Below are positions 9,915 through 17,840 of a stretch of 35,678 nucleotides of DNA, in pieces. The stretch's first letter is position 1; every line of letters starts with the position of its first letter. Both the position numbers and the translations under genes were made by a program. Source of the DNA: an uncultured Prevotella sp. (GTDB lineage: Bacteria > Bacteroidota > Bacteroidia > Bacteroidales > Bacteroidaceae); NCBI GenBank assembly GCA_937892695.1, contig CALBJK010000214.1, positions 1 through 35,678 on the forward strand, written 5' to 3'. The notes beneath the pieces were generated by a model, which made no database searches, was not told the origin of the DNA, and saw only the letters and a program-made list of their open reading frames with translations.

Positions 9915-10177
9915 AAAATCTCTCTTAAACTTAAATAATGTAATTGTTGTTTTTTGATTTCTTTGCTTTCAAAGTGTCTCTATCACAGAAACGTCATATA
10001 AGATACATACTTTTGTCACATAGAAAAGGGCTGCCGACCAACTGGTCATAAGAGAAGTTATCCCGAATATTGTCAGTCATAAATGCCGTGCACGTTATCA
10101 TACTATCAAAATGTAACTTACGAAAGTATTTCATGTTAAGCCATGACAGCATTTCAGCTCCTTTACTATTCAAGTTG

Positions 10178-10209
10178 CAAATATAGTATAATCCGTTTTA
10201 TTGAACAAA
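10178..10209 (-). promoter_or_regulatory. Promoter of the SusCD operon
   Basis: On the minus strand a TTTG (10206-10209) lies 20 nt upstream of TATATTTG (10178-10185), a full match to the Bacteroidota -7 consensus TAnnTTTG. Predicted transcription start is near 10171, leaving a leader of about 257 nt before the SusC start at 9914. The rest of the 9915-10439 gap is AT-rich and shows no gene. Confidence 0.65.
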
Positions 10210-10439
10210 TAAATTTTAAGAAACGGCTCTTAAATAAACCTTTATTAACATAATGTTGTTCTAAATGTATTTATAACGCATAAAACAGGCGACGATTTAA
10301 TGCCAGTTGTTAATGGTTACAAATTGTAAGCTAATAAATCAGTATGGGCAGTATGCAGGTAAAAATAGGTAATATTGCAGCCTGTTATTAGCAGTTCAGA
10401 AGTGTTGTAGTGCGTATGGAATCGCAGGTGAGATTACGC

Positions 10440-10720
10440 AGCATTCAATAGAATACATCCGCGAGCATCCAGCGTGCGTAGAGACTTATGAAGCATTCAA
10501 TAAAATACATCCACGAGCATCCAGCGCGTAGAGACGTCACTCCGGTGCGTCTCACACCCACGTAGACAAAAATTGCGTTTCACACCCACGTTGTCATTTT
10601 TGGGTGGCACAGTCGCTTGGGAGACGCACCGGAGTGGCGTCTCTACTACGTGGGTGGCACAGTCGCTTGGGAGACGCACCGGAGTGGCGTCTCTACTCCG
10701 TGGGTGGCACAGTCGTTTGG
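10440..10720. repeat. Left REP/BIME array flanking the RAYT gene
   Basis: There are three full palindromes with arms GAGACG and CGTCTC, an inner CAC/GTG pair, one bulged base and a 4-nt loop: 10531-10553 (one orientation), and 10621-10643 and 10671-10693 (opposite orientation). Each has GTAG at the foot of one arm: at 10528-10531 on plus, and as CTAC at 10643-10646 and 10693-10696. The first two are head to head, as in BIMEs. The two tandem units repeat with a 50-bp period including GTGGGTGGCACAGTCGCTTG. Upstream, a segment of about 50 bp beginning AGCATTCAAT is duplicated (10440 and 10490). The array ends 42 bp before the RAYT stop codon. Confidence 0.85.
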
Positions 10721-10761
10721 GAATTGCTGCGACAAAAACGGTGAAATTCCGTTTGTTTGGG

Positions 10762-11301
10762 TTAGAGATTCTCTTTATCAAGATGCCATTTTGCAACGTT
10801 GTTCCTTATATATACGCCAATGGCATCAAGTTCATCCTGATTACGGACAATACGGTCGTAAAAGCGGCTTTGCCATTCGAAGGCAATATTCTTCATCCTC
10901 ATTTCACGTGTTACACCCGACTTGAAGCCTCGTAATACTTGTGATAAAAGATTACGGTTGCAAGATGCTTCTCCACCGTTTATCATAATGATTAAATGCA
11001 AATGGTTGGGCATGACGGCATAAAGGGGTACTTCAACGTAACTGCAATGAATTGAAATCTCCTTAATATGTCTTTCAACAATGATTCCGGCTTCTGACAA
11101 TATCATCTCGGGTTGCCACAATGGGGACAAACTGTTTTGTGTATTATCATACGACGATGATTCTGACTTATCAATTATTACGCCCAAACATTTTCGTTTG
11201 TCCTTGGTACATAAAGTGACAAAGTATACTCCACCGTTATAAGAATGCCATGTTGCACGTGTGGATGGTATACGGAATTTATTGTCGAACAGGTCTGTCA
11301 T
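10762..11301 (-). CDS. REP-associated tyrosine transposase (RAYT, Y1 HUH/IS200-like)
   Basis: The protein has 179 residues from the ATG at 11301 (MTDLFDNKFRIPSTRATW). The frame is open to 11445, but that extension runs into the flanking repeat array and looks unlike the family. The HUH motif is H100-L101-H102 in VMPNHLHLII. The probable catalytic tyrosine is Y148 in FEWQSRFYDRIVRN, followed by YIRNNVAKWHLD, a stretch typical of RAYTs. The family binds and cleaves single-stranded REP hairpins next to a GTAG tetranucleotide, as established for E. coli TnpA-REP. The gene is enclosed by two arrays of GTAG-tagged palindromes, exactly the expected context. Motif residues are intact, so it may be active. 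No insertion-sequence ends were seen. Confidence 0.9.
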   Translation of the reverse strand: MTDLFDNKFRIPSTRATWHSYNGGVYFVTLCTKDKRKCLGVIIDKSESSSYDNTQNSLSPLWQPEMILSEAGIIVERHIKEISIHCSYVEVPLYAVMPNHLHLIIMINGGEASCNRNLLSQVLRGFKSGVTREMRMKNIAFEWQSRFYDRIVRNQDELDAIGVYIRNNVAKWHLDKENL

Positions 11302-11437
11302 AAGATTTAATGATAGATAATTGCAAATTAAGGACAAATAATCCGATTGACAAAGCGTTAGCAAAGGAAATTTGCATTTTTCACGCGATTTTTTGATGTA
11401 AGATGGCGTACAGGGGGATATAATGTTTTTCCTACGC

Positions 11438-11791
11438 ATATTCAATAAAATACATCCACGAACATCCAGCGCGTAGAGACGTCACTCCGGTGCGTCTCAC
11501 ACCCACGTAGACAAAAATTGCGTTTCACACCCACGTTGTCATTTTTGGATGGCCCAGTCGCTTGGGAGACGCACCGGAGTGGCGTCTCTACTCCGTGGGT
11601 GACATTGTCGCTTGGGAGACGCACGTTGTCATTTGTGGGTGGCATATACGTTTGGGAGACGCACCGGAGTGGCGTCTCTACTCCGTGGGTGGCACAGTCG
11701 TTTGGGAGACGCACGTTATTTGTGGGTGGCACAGTCGCTTGGGAGACGCACCGGAGTGGTGTCTCTACTACGTGGGTGGCATATTTGTTTG
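11438..11791. repeat. Right REP/BIME array flanking the RAYT gene
   Basis: Four full palindromes lie at 11476-11498 (plus-type orientation) and at 11566-11588, 11656-11678 and 11743-11765 (opposite). The last has one arm base changed from C to T. Two shortened units at 11616 and 11706 keep GAGACGCAC but run straight into linker sequence (GTTGTCATTT or GTTATTT), losing the second arm. GTAG/CTAC is present beside all four intact palindromes. Positions 11438-11598 are almost identical to 10491-10653 in the left array, in the same direction, with about five differences seen by eye. Confidence 0.85.
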
Positions 11792-11950
11792 AAAGGGAAT
11801 GTGGAATGCCATTCCGATCATGGAAATATTGAAACGATACCATTATGCATATTTATACACAAAATGGAGAGAGAAAGCTTCGTCGGAAAGTGATGAAATA
11901 GAGATTTTTGGGGGAATCGTGCAATGGTACAGAACAGTTGCAGGGCGAAG

Positions 11951-12044
11951 AAAATGCAGAAACGGCCTTTTCGCATTCTGAAATGCGGCATATCAGAACG
12001 CGAAATGCACCGTTTCAGAACACAATCCGAGGCATTCTGGAATG
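11951..12044. repeat. 22-nt-period intergenic repeats, copy 1
   Basis: Related short units recur about every 22 nt: GAAATGCGGCATATCAGAAC (start 11980) and GAAATGCACCGTTTCAGAAC (start 12002), with looser relatives before (AAAATGCAGAAAC) and after (GGCATTCTGGAATG). The same family appears at 35003-35090. The stretch 12045-12274 beyond it shows no gene or structure that I can support. Confidence 0.5.
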
Positions 12045-12274
12045 AAAAAATGAGCGTTTTTTGACAGAAAACGGTTGATTCAGGGTTGTAAAAGCTGGCA
12101 TTCTACAGTTAAAAAATTTATAATCGACTGAGAAGCAAGAACTTACGAAAACATGCCATTTCTGCGATTTTCAGACCCATCCAGAATATATTTTCATACA
12201 GCGAAGTTATGAGAAGTACAACTTTGCATTTTTATTCGAGAATAAGAATAAATATGCAAAACCGAAGGTACAAA

Positions 12275-12301
12275 TTAGGGCAGGTACAAGACCTGCCCTA
12301 A
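12275..12301 (-). terminator. Terminator-like hairpin after transketolase
   Basis: A perfect 11-bp stem, TTAGGGCAGGT with ACCTGCCCTAA, has a 5-nt loop and lies 63 bp past the tkt stop codon. The T-run on the minus strand is short (AATTTG), so efficiency is uncertain. It is the only strong hairpin between tkt and the repeat region. Confidence 0.65.
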
Positions 12302-12364
12302 AAGAGGATGAACGCACCGCACAGAATGCGATATGGGTTTTATCTTACATATAATGAAGAAAGC

Positions 12365-14383
12365 TTATTCGGCAAGCAGTGCCTTCACTTCCTTATAGAC
12401 ATTATCGGGAGTAAAGCCGAGCTTCTCGTCGAGAACCTTATAGGGAGCGGAGAAACCGAAGCTCTGCAGACCGAATACCTTGCCTTCGGCACCTACGAGT
12501 CCTTCGAGGTTGACAGGCAGACCGGCTGTAAGACCGAACTTCTTCACGCCATGCGGCAGAACGCTCTCCTGATACTCCTTGGTCTGGCGACGGAAGAGTC
12601 CTTCGGAAGGAACACTTACCACACGTACCTTCACACCGTCCTTACGCAACAAAGCGGCACCGGCAACGAGGGTGGAAACCTCAGAGCCGCTGGCCAGAAG
12701 GATAACATCATACTGCTCGTCGGAACCGGCCACGACGTATGCACCCTTACGGGCGAGCGAGTAGTCGTTGCCTTCGGGTAGAGACACGATGTTCTGACGC
12801 GAGAGGATGAGGGCTGTCGGAGTGGACATGTTCTCCATAGCCATCTGCCAGCAGACTGTAGTCTCGTCGGCATCGGCAGGACGGAACACGCGCACGCTGT
12901 CGGCTCCGTGATGGTTGCGCAGCTTCTCCATCAGACGAATCTGGGCCTCCTGCTCTACAGGCTCGTGGGTAGGTCCGTCTTCGCCTACGCGGAAGGCATC
13001 GTGAGTCCAGATGAACTTGACAGGCACTTCCATCAGAGCAGCCAGACGCACGGCGGGTTTCATATAGTCGGAGAAGACAAAGAAGGTGGCACATGCAGGG
13101 ATGACACCTCCATGGAGATACATGCCGATGCACATGCAAGCCATTGTCAGCTCGCTCACACCTGCCTGGAAGAACGCTCCGCCGAAATCGTCGGCAGCAA
13201 GCGAACGGGTCTTCTTGAGGAAACCGTCGGTCTTGTCAGAGTTGGAGAGATCGGCCGAAGAGCAAACCATATTAGGCACCTGCTCGGCCAGAACGCCCAG
13301 ACATGCAGCCGAAGCGGCACGTGTGGCACTGTCCTTCTTCTGGGCCAGCACGCTCCAGTCAACCTTCGGAGCGTTGCCGCTGAACCATTCCTTCAACTGG
13401 GCTGCCTTCTCGGGGTTGGCCTTTGCCCACTGGGCTTCTTCCTCACGACGCGCTGCAACGATGGCCTTCAGCTCTTCGCGGCGGTCGTCGTAGAGTTTCT
13501 TCACCTCGGGGAATATTACGAACGGGTCGTCGGGATTGCCGCCCAGATGTTCGATGGTCTTACGGTAAGCACCGTCGCCGAGCGGAGAACCGTGGGTCTT
13601 GATGCTGTGTTCGTAGCTTGTGCCATCGGCCTTGAGCGCCCCCTTGCCCATTACGGTCTTGCCGATGATGAGTGTAGGATGGGTCTGTTCCTTCTGTGCG
13701 TCGCTGAGAGCCTTGCGTATCTCGTCGGCATCGTTGCCGTTGATGACAACCACATTCCATCCCCACGAGCGGTACTTGGCCTCGGTGTCTTCCTTCATCA
13801 CAGCTCCGCACTCTGTCGAAAGCTGTATGTCGTTAGAGTCGTAGAACATGATGAGGTTGTTCAGATGGAGTACACCCGCAAGACGGCCTACGCCCTGGGA
13901 TATTTCCTCTTCAACACCGCCATCGGAAATGTAAGCGTAAATCTTGTGCTGCATGGGCACGTGGCCGAGACGTGCTTCGAGGAACTTCTCGGCTACTGCG
14001 GCACCTGCACCAAAGGCATGTCCCTGTCCCAGCGGACCGGATGTGTTCTCTATGCCGCGAGTGATGTCGCGCTCGGGATGGCCGGGAGTGGGCGACCCCC
14101 ACTGACGGAACTGTTTCAGCTCGTCAAGTGTGAACTTGCCCTGCAGAGCCAGTGCCGAATAGAGCATTGCCGACATGTGGCCTGGATCGAGGAAGAAGCG
14201 GTCGCGTCCTGTCCATTCGGGGTCCTCGGGGTCGTAGACCATAAACTCGGAGAAGAGAACATTGATGAAGTCGGCGCCACCCATTGCACCACCAGGGTGT
14301 CCGGATTTCGCCTTTTCTACCATTGACGCGGCAAGGATGCGGATATTGTCAGCAGCCTTGTTCATAAGATTTTTGTCGTTCAT
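12365..14383 (-). CDS. tkt: Transketolase
   Basis: The protein has 672 residues from the ATG at 14383 (MNDKNLMNKAADNIRILAAS); a longer frame to 14410 adds nine residues not expected in the family. It transfers two-carbon units between pentose phosphates using thiamine diphosphate. Seen in order: SGHPGGAMGGADF near the start, the GSPTPGHPE loop, the diphosphate/Mg-binding region around SDGGVEEEISQG and DSNDIQLS, and the C-terminal half with THDAFRVGEDGPTHEPVEQ. Full length for the family. It lies downstream of the arabinose genes on the same strand, where it would process the xylulose 5-phosphate they make. It is separated from abfA by 149 bp holding a decayed REP palindrome, so it may also have its own promoter. 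Confidence 0.96.
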   Translation of the reverse strand: MNDKNLMNKAADNIRILAASMVEKAKSGHPGGAMGGADFINVLFSEFMVYDPEDPEWTGRDRFFLDPGHMSAMLYSALALQGKFTLDELKQFRQWGSPTPGHPERDITRGIENTSGPLGQGHAFGAGAAVAEKFLEARLGHVPMQHKIYAYISDGGVEEEISQGVGRLAGVLHLNNLIMFYDSNDIQLSTECGAVMKEDTEAKYRSWGWNVVVINGNDADEIRKALSDAQKEQTHPTLIIGKTVMGKGALKADGTSYEHSIKTHGSPLGDGAYRKTIEHLGGNPDDPFVIFPEVKKLYDDRREELKAIVAARREEEAQWAKANPEKAAQLKEWFSGNAPKVDWSVLAQKKDSATRAASAACLGVLAEQVPNMVCSSADLSNSDKTDGFLKKTRSLAADDFGGAFFQAGVSELTMACMCIGMYLHGGVIPACATFFVFSDYMKPAVRLAALMEVPVKFIWTHDAFRVGEDGPTHEPVEQEAQIRLMEKLRNHHGADSVRVFRPADADETTVCWQMAMENMSTPTALILSRQNIVSLPEGNDYSLARKGAYVVAGSDEQYDVILLASGSEVSTLVAGAALLRKDGVKVRVVSVPSEGLFRRQTKEYQESVLPHGVKKFGLTAGLPVNLEGLVGAEGKVFGLQSFGFSAPYKVLDEKLGFTPDNVYKEVKALLAE

Positions 14384-14460
14384 AATAAAATGATTATCTG
14401 TTGAATGCAATTATGTTACTACTTTATATGAATGCCCGCTTTCAACCAATTCGTTTGATT

Positions 14461-14483
14461 GAGACACACCAGAGAGGCATCTC
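14461..14483. repeat. Decayed REP-like palindrome between tkt and abfA
   Basis: This matches the intact 23-nt palindrome (10621-10643) at 19 of 23 positions. The similarity extends outward: TTCGTTTG before it and ACGAGGTAGCA after it resemble the flanks GTCGTTTG and CCGTGGGTGGCA of the RAYT arrays. The CTAC tag has become CTGC. Confidence 0.6.
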
Positions 14484-14532
14484 TGCACGAGGTAGCAAGT
14501 CTATTCAATATTGGCAGAATGCAGACATTTGT

Positions 14533-16098
14533 TTATTTTAAATTCAAAACCACGACTGATTTGGCAGGAACTTTCACGCTGAGTTTGCCTTTGCTGAGTT
14601 TTGCTCCCTTAAAGGTCGCAGGTTTCACCACGTCGGGATGCTCGAAGTCGTTGTAGTCGGTCACGTTCTTACATGTAAGCACACGACCCGAGACGGTCTT
14701 CGCGCTTGCCCCTTCGAGGTCGATCTGGATGTCCTCGGCCTTGTCAATCGAGACATTTACAAGCGAAACAATCATCGATCCGTCCTTCTGCCGGGCTGCC
14801 GATGCGCTGACCAGAGGCAGCGACTTGCGGATGTGAAGATTCTTTCCGCTGACGCTCATCGAGTCGCAACTGATTTCGGTGGGCAGATAGGTGGCATCCT
14901 GGAAGCCTTTGTACATTTCGAACACGTGGTAGGTAGGAGTGAGTACCATGTGTCCGGTGCCTTTCTGGTCGGTGAGAATCATCGACTGGAGTACGTTCAC
15001 CACCTGAGCGATGTTGGCCATACGCACACGCTCTGTGTGGCGGTGGAACACGTTCAGAGTAAGAGCAGCCACCATAGCGTCGCGCATCGAGTTCTGCTGA
15101 TAGAGGTGTCCCGGGATTGTCCCCGGCTCCTCATCCCACCATGTCCCCCACTCGTCGACCATCAGACCGATGTTCTTCTTAGGGTCTTTTTCGTCCATGA
15201 TGGCCTCATGTTTCTTTATCACGTCCTCGATTTCAAGACATTTGCCCATCGTCCAGTAGTATTCGTCATTGTCGAACTTGGTGGCCGAGCCCTTGCTGCC
15301 CGACCATCCCGGCACAGTGTAATAGTGGAGAGAAAGGCCGTTCATGCGTTCGCCCACACGGTCCATCAGCACCTTTGTCCAGTTGTAGTCGTAGTCGCTC
15401 GCTCCGCTGGCAATCTTGTAAAGCTGGTTGCCGTCGTAGTTGCGGCAATATACGGAGTAGCGGCGGTAGAGGTCGGCATAATATTCGGGACGCATGTTGC
15501 CTCCGCAGCCCCAACTCTCGTTGCCTACGCCGAGGTACTTGATTTTCCAAGCCTTGTCGCGACCGTTCTGACGGCGCAGTTTGGCCATAGGAGTGTCACC
15601 GTCCGAGGTCATATATTCGACCCACTTGGCAAGTTCCTCGACTGTACCGCTGCCGACGTTGCCGCTGATGTAAGGCTCGCAGCCGAGCATCTCGCAGAGG
15701 TTAAGGAACTCGTGAGTACCGAAAGAGTTGTCCTCGATAGTACCGCCCCAGTTGTTGTTCTGCATCTTGGGACGTTTTTCGCGCGGTCCGATACCGTCCG
15801 TCCAGTGGTATTCGTCGGCGAAGCAACCGCCCGGCCAGCGCAGAACGGGAACAGAGAGAGCCTTCAGGGCGTCGAAGACATCCTTGCGGTAGCCCTTGAT
15901 GTTGGGTATGGGCGACTGCTCGCCTACCCACAGTCCGCCGTAGATGCACGAGCCGAGGTGTTCGGCAAACTGGCCGTAGATTTCCTTGTAAATCTTCTGC
16001 GCCCCACGGTCGGCACGTATTGTGACAGTAGCCTTCTCGGCTGCCGTAGCGAAGGTGACGGCCACAGCCACGGCCAGAGTAGTAAATATACGTTTCAT
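14533..16098 (-). CDS. abfA: GH51 alpha-L-arabinofuranosidase, exported
   Basis: The protein has 521 residues. A signal peptide (MKRIFTTLAVAVAVTFATAA) sends it out of the cytoplasm. GH51 enzymes remove terminal L-arabinofuranosyl groups from arabinan or arabinoxylan side chains with retention. The TIM barrel begins with IYGQFAEHLGSCIYGGLWVG, then VPVLRWPGGCFADEYHW. The general acid/base is probably E194 in GVGNESWGCGG and the nucleophile E316 in MVDEWGTWWDEEP. A C-terminal beta-sandwich ends the protein. It starts 8 bp after araB stops, so the two are one transcription unit. It supplies the arabinose used by the rest of the locus. Confidence 0.93.
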   Translation of the reverse strand: MKRIFTTLAVAVAVTFATAAEKATVTIRADRGAQKIYKEIYGQFAEHLGSCIYGGLWVGEQSPIPNIKGYRKDVFDALKALSVPVLRWPGGCFADEYHWTDGIGPREKRPKMQNNNWGGTIEDNSFGTHEFLNLCEMLGCEPYISGNVGSGTVEELAKWVEYMTSDGDTPMAKLRRQNGRDKAWKIKYLGVGNESWGCGGNMRPEYYADLYRRYSVYCRNYDGNQLYKIASGASDYDYNWTKVLMDRVGERMNGLSLHYYTVPGWSGSKGSATKFDNDEYYWTMGKCLEIEDVIKKHEAIMDEKDPKKNIGLMVDEWGTWWDEEPGTIPGHLYQQNSMRDAMVAALTLNVFHRHTERVRMANIAQVVNVLQSMILTDQKGTGHMVLTPTYHVFEMYKGFQDATYLPTEISCDSMSVSGKNLHIRKSLPLVSASAARQKDGSMIVSLVNVSIDKAEDIQIDLEGASAKTVSGRVLTCKNVTDYNDFEHPDVVKPATFKGAKLSKGKLSVKVPAKSVVVLNLK

Positions 16099-16106
16099 AA
16101 TCGTTG

Positions 16107-17699
16107 TCAGTCTTTGTTGTCAGTTGCTGCCTTTTCTATTGCCAGTCCCTGTTTGTAAGCGCGGATATAGGCGTTGAAGCCGGATACATCCTCGGCTGTC
16201 GGACTGAACTCCACTCCGGTGTTGCCTTCGAACACTTTCTGGTCGAGGAAGTCGGGAAGCGAGAGATGGGTATCGTTGTTGACAAGATATGCACCCAAAA
16301 GAGCCATTCCCCATGGGCCACCCTCGCCGGCGGTTTCCATTACGGATATAGGCGAATTGAGTGCGGCTGCCAGAATGCGGTGTCCTACGCCCTTAGTCTT
16401 GAACAGTCCGCCGTGTCCGGTGATACGGTCAACCTTGACATGCTCCTCGTTGAAGAGAACGTCGTTGCCTATCTTCAGCGCAGCTACAGCTGAATAGAGA
16501 TGGGCACGCATGAAGTTGGCCAGACTGAACTTGTCGTTAGCCGAGCGCACGAACACGGGACGGCCGTCGGCAAAGCCCATTACAGGTTCGCCCGATACAT
16601 AGTTGTAGGCCAAAAGTCCGCCGCAGTCGGCATCGCCTTTGAGAGCGTTGGTATAGAGTTTTTCGTAAATCTGGTTCGTGTCTACCGGAATGCCGAGCAG
16701 CTGCTGGTATTCCTTGAACATCTCCACCCAGGCGTTAAGGTCGGACGTGCAGTTGTTGCAGTGGACCATTGCCACAGGGCTGCCGTCCGGGGTCGTCACC
16801 ATATCTATGACTTTGTAGGGCTTAGACAGAGATTGTTCGAGTACAATCATCGAGAACGACGATGTTCCTGCCGAAACGTTACCGGTGCGCTGACGCACGG
16901 CGTTGGTGGCCACCATGCCTGTTCCGGCATCGCCCTCGGGCGGACATACCGGCACTCCGGGTTTGAGATTTCCTGACGGGTCGATGAGCTTCGCGCCTTC
17001 GGCTGTGAGCGTTCCGGCGTTTTCTCCGGCCATAAGCGACTTTGGCAGAATGTCGAGCAGCTTCCACGGGAAGCCCTTGTAGGCTACAAGCTCGTCGAAC
17101 TTGCGTACCATCTCGTCGGAATAAGTCTTCGTCACCGGGTCGACGGGCAGCATACCCGAAGCGTCGCCGATGCCCAGGACACGCTGTCCGGTAATCTTCC
17201 AGTGGATGTATCCGGCCAGAGTTGTCAGGAAATCAATGTCCCTGACGTGAGGCTCGTCGTTGAGGATGGCCTGATAAAGATGCGAAATGCTCCAACGGAG
17301 AGGTATATTGAAATTGAAAAGTTCGGACAATTCGGCTGCAGCTTTGGCCGTATTGGTGTTGCGCCATGTACGGAACGGCACGAGCATGTCACCCCGCTTG
17401 TCGAATGGCAGGTAGCCATGCATCATCGCGCTCACGCCGATGGCAGCCAGAGATTCTAATTCGATGCCGTATTTTGCCTTTACGTCGGCCCGGAGGTCGG
17501 CGTAGCAGTCGCGCAGTCCGTCCCAGATAGCGTCGGTGCTGTATGTCCACAGTCCGTCGACGAGCTGGTTCTCCCATTCGTGGCTTCCCATGGCTATGGG
17601 GCTATTGTCAGTACCAATAAGTACGGCCTTGATGCGGGTAGACCCGAACTCTATGCCGAGAATGGCTTTGCCGCTTTCTATAATTTGTTTTGGATTCAT
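16107..17699 (-). CDS. araB: FGGY-family L-ribulokinase
   Basis: The protein has 530 residues. It has an FGGY kinase fold: an N-terminal phosphate-binding loop IEFGSTRIKAVLI (Glu where many family members have Asp), then IGVSAMMHGYLPFD, and a C-terminal ATPase half including TGHGGLFKTKGVGHRILAAAL. Such kinases phosphorylate L-ribulose to L-ribulose 5-phosphate. The substrate is taken from context, since araA and araD are adjacent; sequence alone would also allow xylulose. It is 141 bp downstream of araA, across a terminator, and overlaps transcriptionally with abfA. No clear -7 box was seen in the gap, so expression may rely on readthrough. Confidence 0.9.
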   Translation of the reverse strand: MNPKQIIESGKAILGIEFGSTRIKAVLIGTDNSPIAMGSHEWENQLVDGLWTYSTDAIWDGLRDCYADLRADVKAKYGIELESLAAIGVSAMMHGYLPFDKRGDMLVPFRTWRNTNTAKAAAELSELFNFNIPLRWSISHLYQAILNDEPHVRDIDFLTTLAGYIHWKITGQRVLGIGDASGMLPVDPVTKTYSDEMVRKFDELVAYKGFPWKLLDILPKSLMAGENAGTLTAEGAKLIDPSGNLKPGVPVCPPEGDAGTGMVATNAVRQRTGNVSAGTSSFSMIVLEQSLSKPYKVIDMVTTPDGSPVAMVHCNNCTSDLNAWVEMFKEYQQLLGIPVDTNQIYEKLYTNALKGDADCGGLLAYNYVSGEPVMGFADGRPVFVRSANDKFSLANFMRAHLYSAVAALKIGNDVLFNEEHVKVDRITGHGGLFKTKGVGHRILAAALNSPISVMETAGEGGPWGMALLGAYLVNNDTHLSLPDFLDQKVFEGNTGVEFSPTAEDVSGFNAYIRAYKQGLAIEKAATDNKD

Positions 17700-17790
17700 G
17701 TTCTGTTAAGTTATAAGGTAAGCGTCGTCAAACAGGAACGACACTTTATAAAATGCCTGCTATTATGAAAAGGAAAAGCTTGGAAATATA

Positions 17791-17833
17791 AAAAGGTATG
17801 GGAAACAGACATGTCCGCCGTCCCATACCTTTT
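17791..17833 (-). terminator. Intrinsic terminator after araA
   Basis: A 13-bp stem, AAAAGGTATGGGA with TCCCATACCTTTT, encloses a 17-nt loop. On the minus strand it ends in a TTTTTATATTT tract. It starts 8 bp past the araA stop codon and separates the araP-araR-araD-araA half of the locus from araB-abfA. Confidence 0.8.
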
Positions 17834-17840
17834 CGATATT

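Noticed and set aside
9915..10439. Cobalamin or other riboswitch in the long SusC leader
   Set aside because: No B12-box-like sequence or recognisable aptamer core was found on either strand.
10762..11301. The RAYT as an ordinary IS200/IS605 insertion sequence
   Set aside because: There is no TnpB, no IS-type subterminal hairpin ends and no single defined boundary. Palindrome arrays on both sides and the RAYT-type C-terminus fit a resident RAYT locus.
11302..11445. N-terminal extension of the RAYT to 11445
   Set aside because: The extra 48 residues are not family-like, and the upstream start codon lies within the flanking repeat block.
10531..11765. CRISPR array formed by the regularly repeated ~50-bp units
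   Set aside because: The spacers are themselves repeated rather than unique, repeat orientation flips, unit lengths vary and no cas gene is present. GTAG-tagged palindromes beside a RAYT explain the pattern better.
10573..11893. Open frames through the repeat arrays encoding repeated peptides such as RRTGVASLLRGW
   Set aside because: They are open in several frames at once only because the DNA repeats; they have no promoter, no family and break where units differ.
12908..14326. Long plus-strand open frame (472 codons) opposite tkt
   Set aside because: A shadow of codon bias in a highly constrained gene; the minus strand has every transketolase motif and the antisense product resembles nothing known.
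14638..16158. Long plus-strand open frame (506 codons) opposite abfA
   Set aside because: Same reason: the GH51 catalytic motifs are on the minus strand, and the antisense frame runs across the gene boundary into araB.
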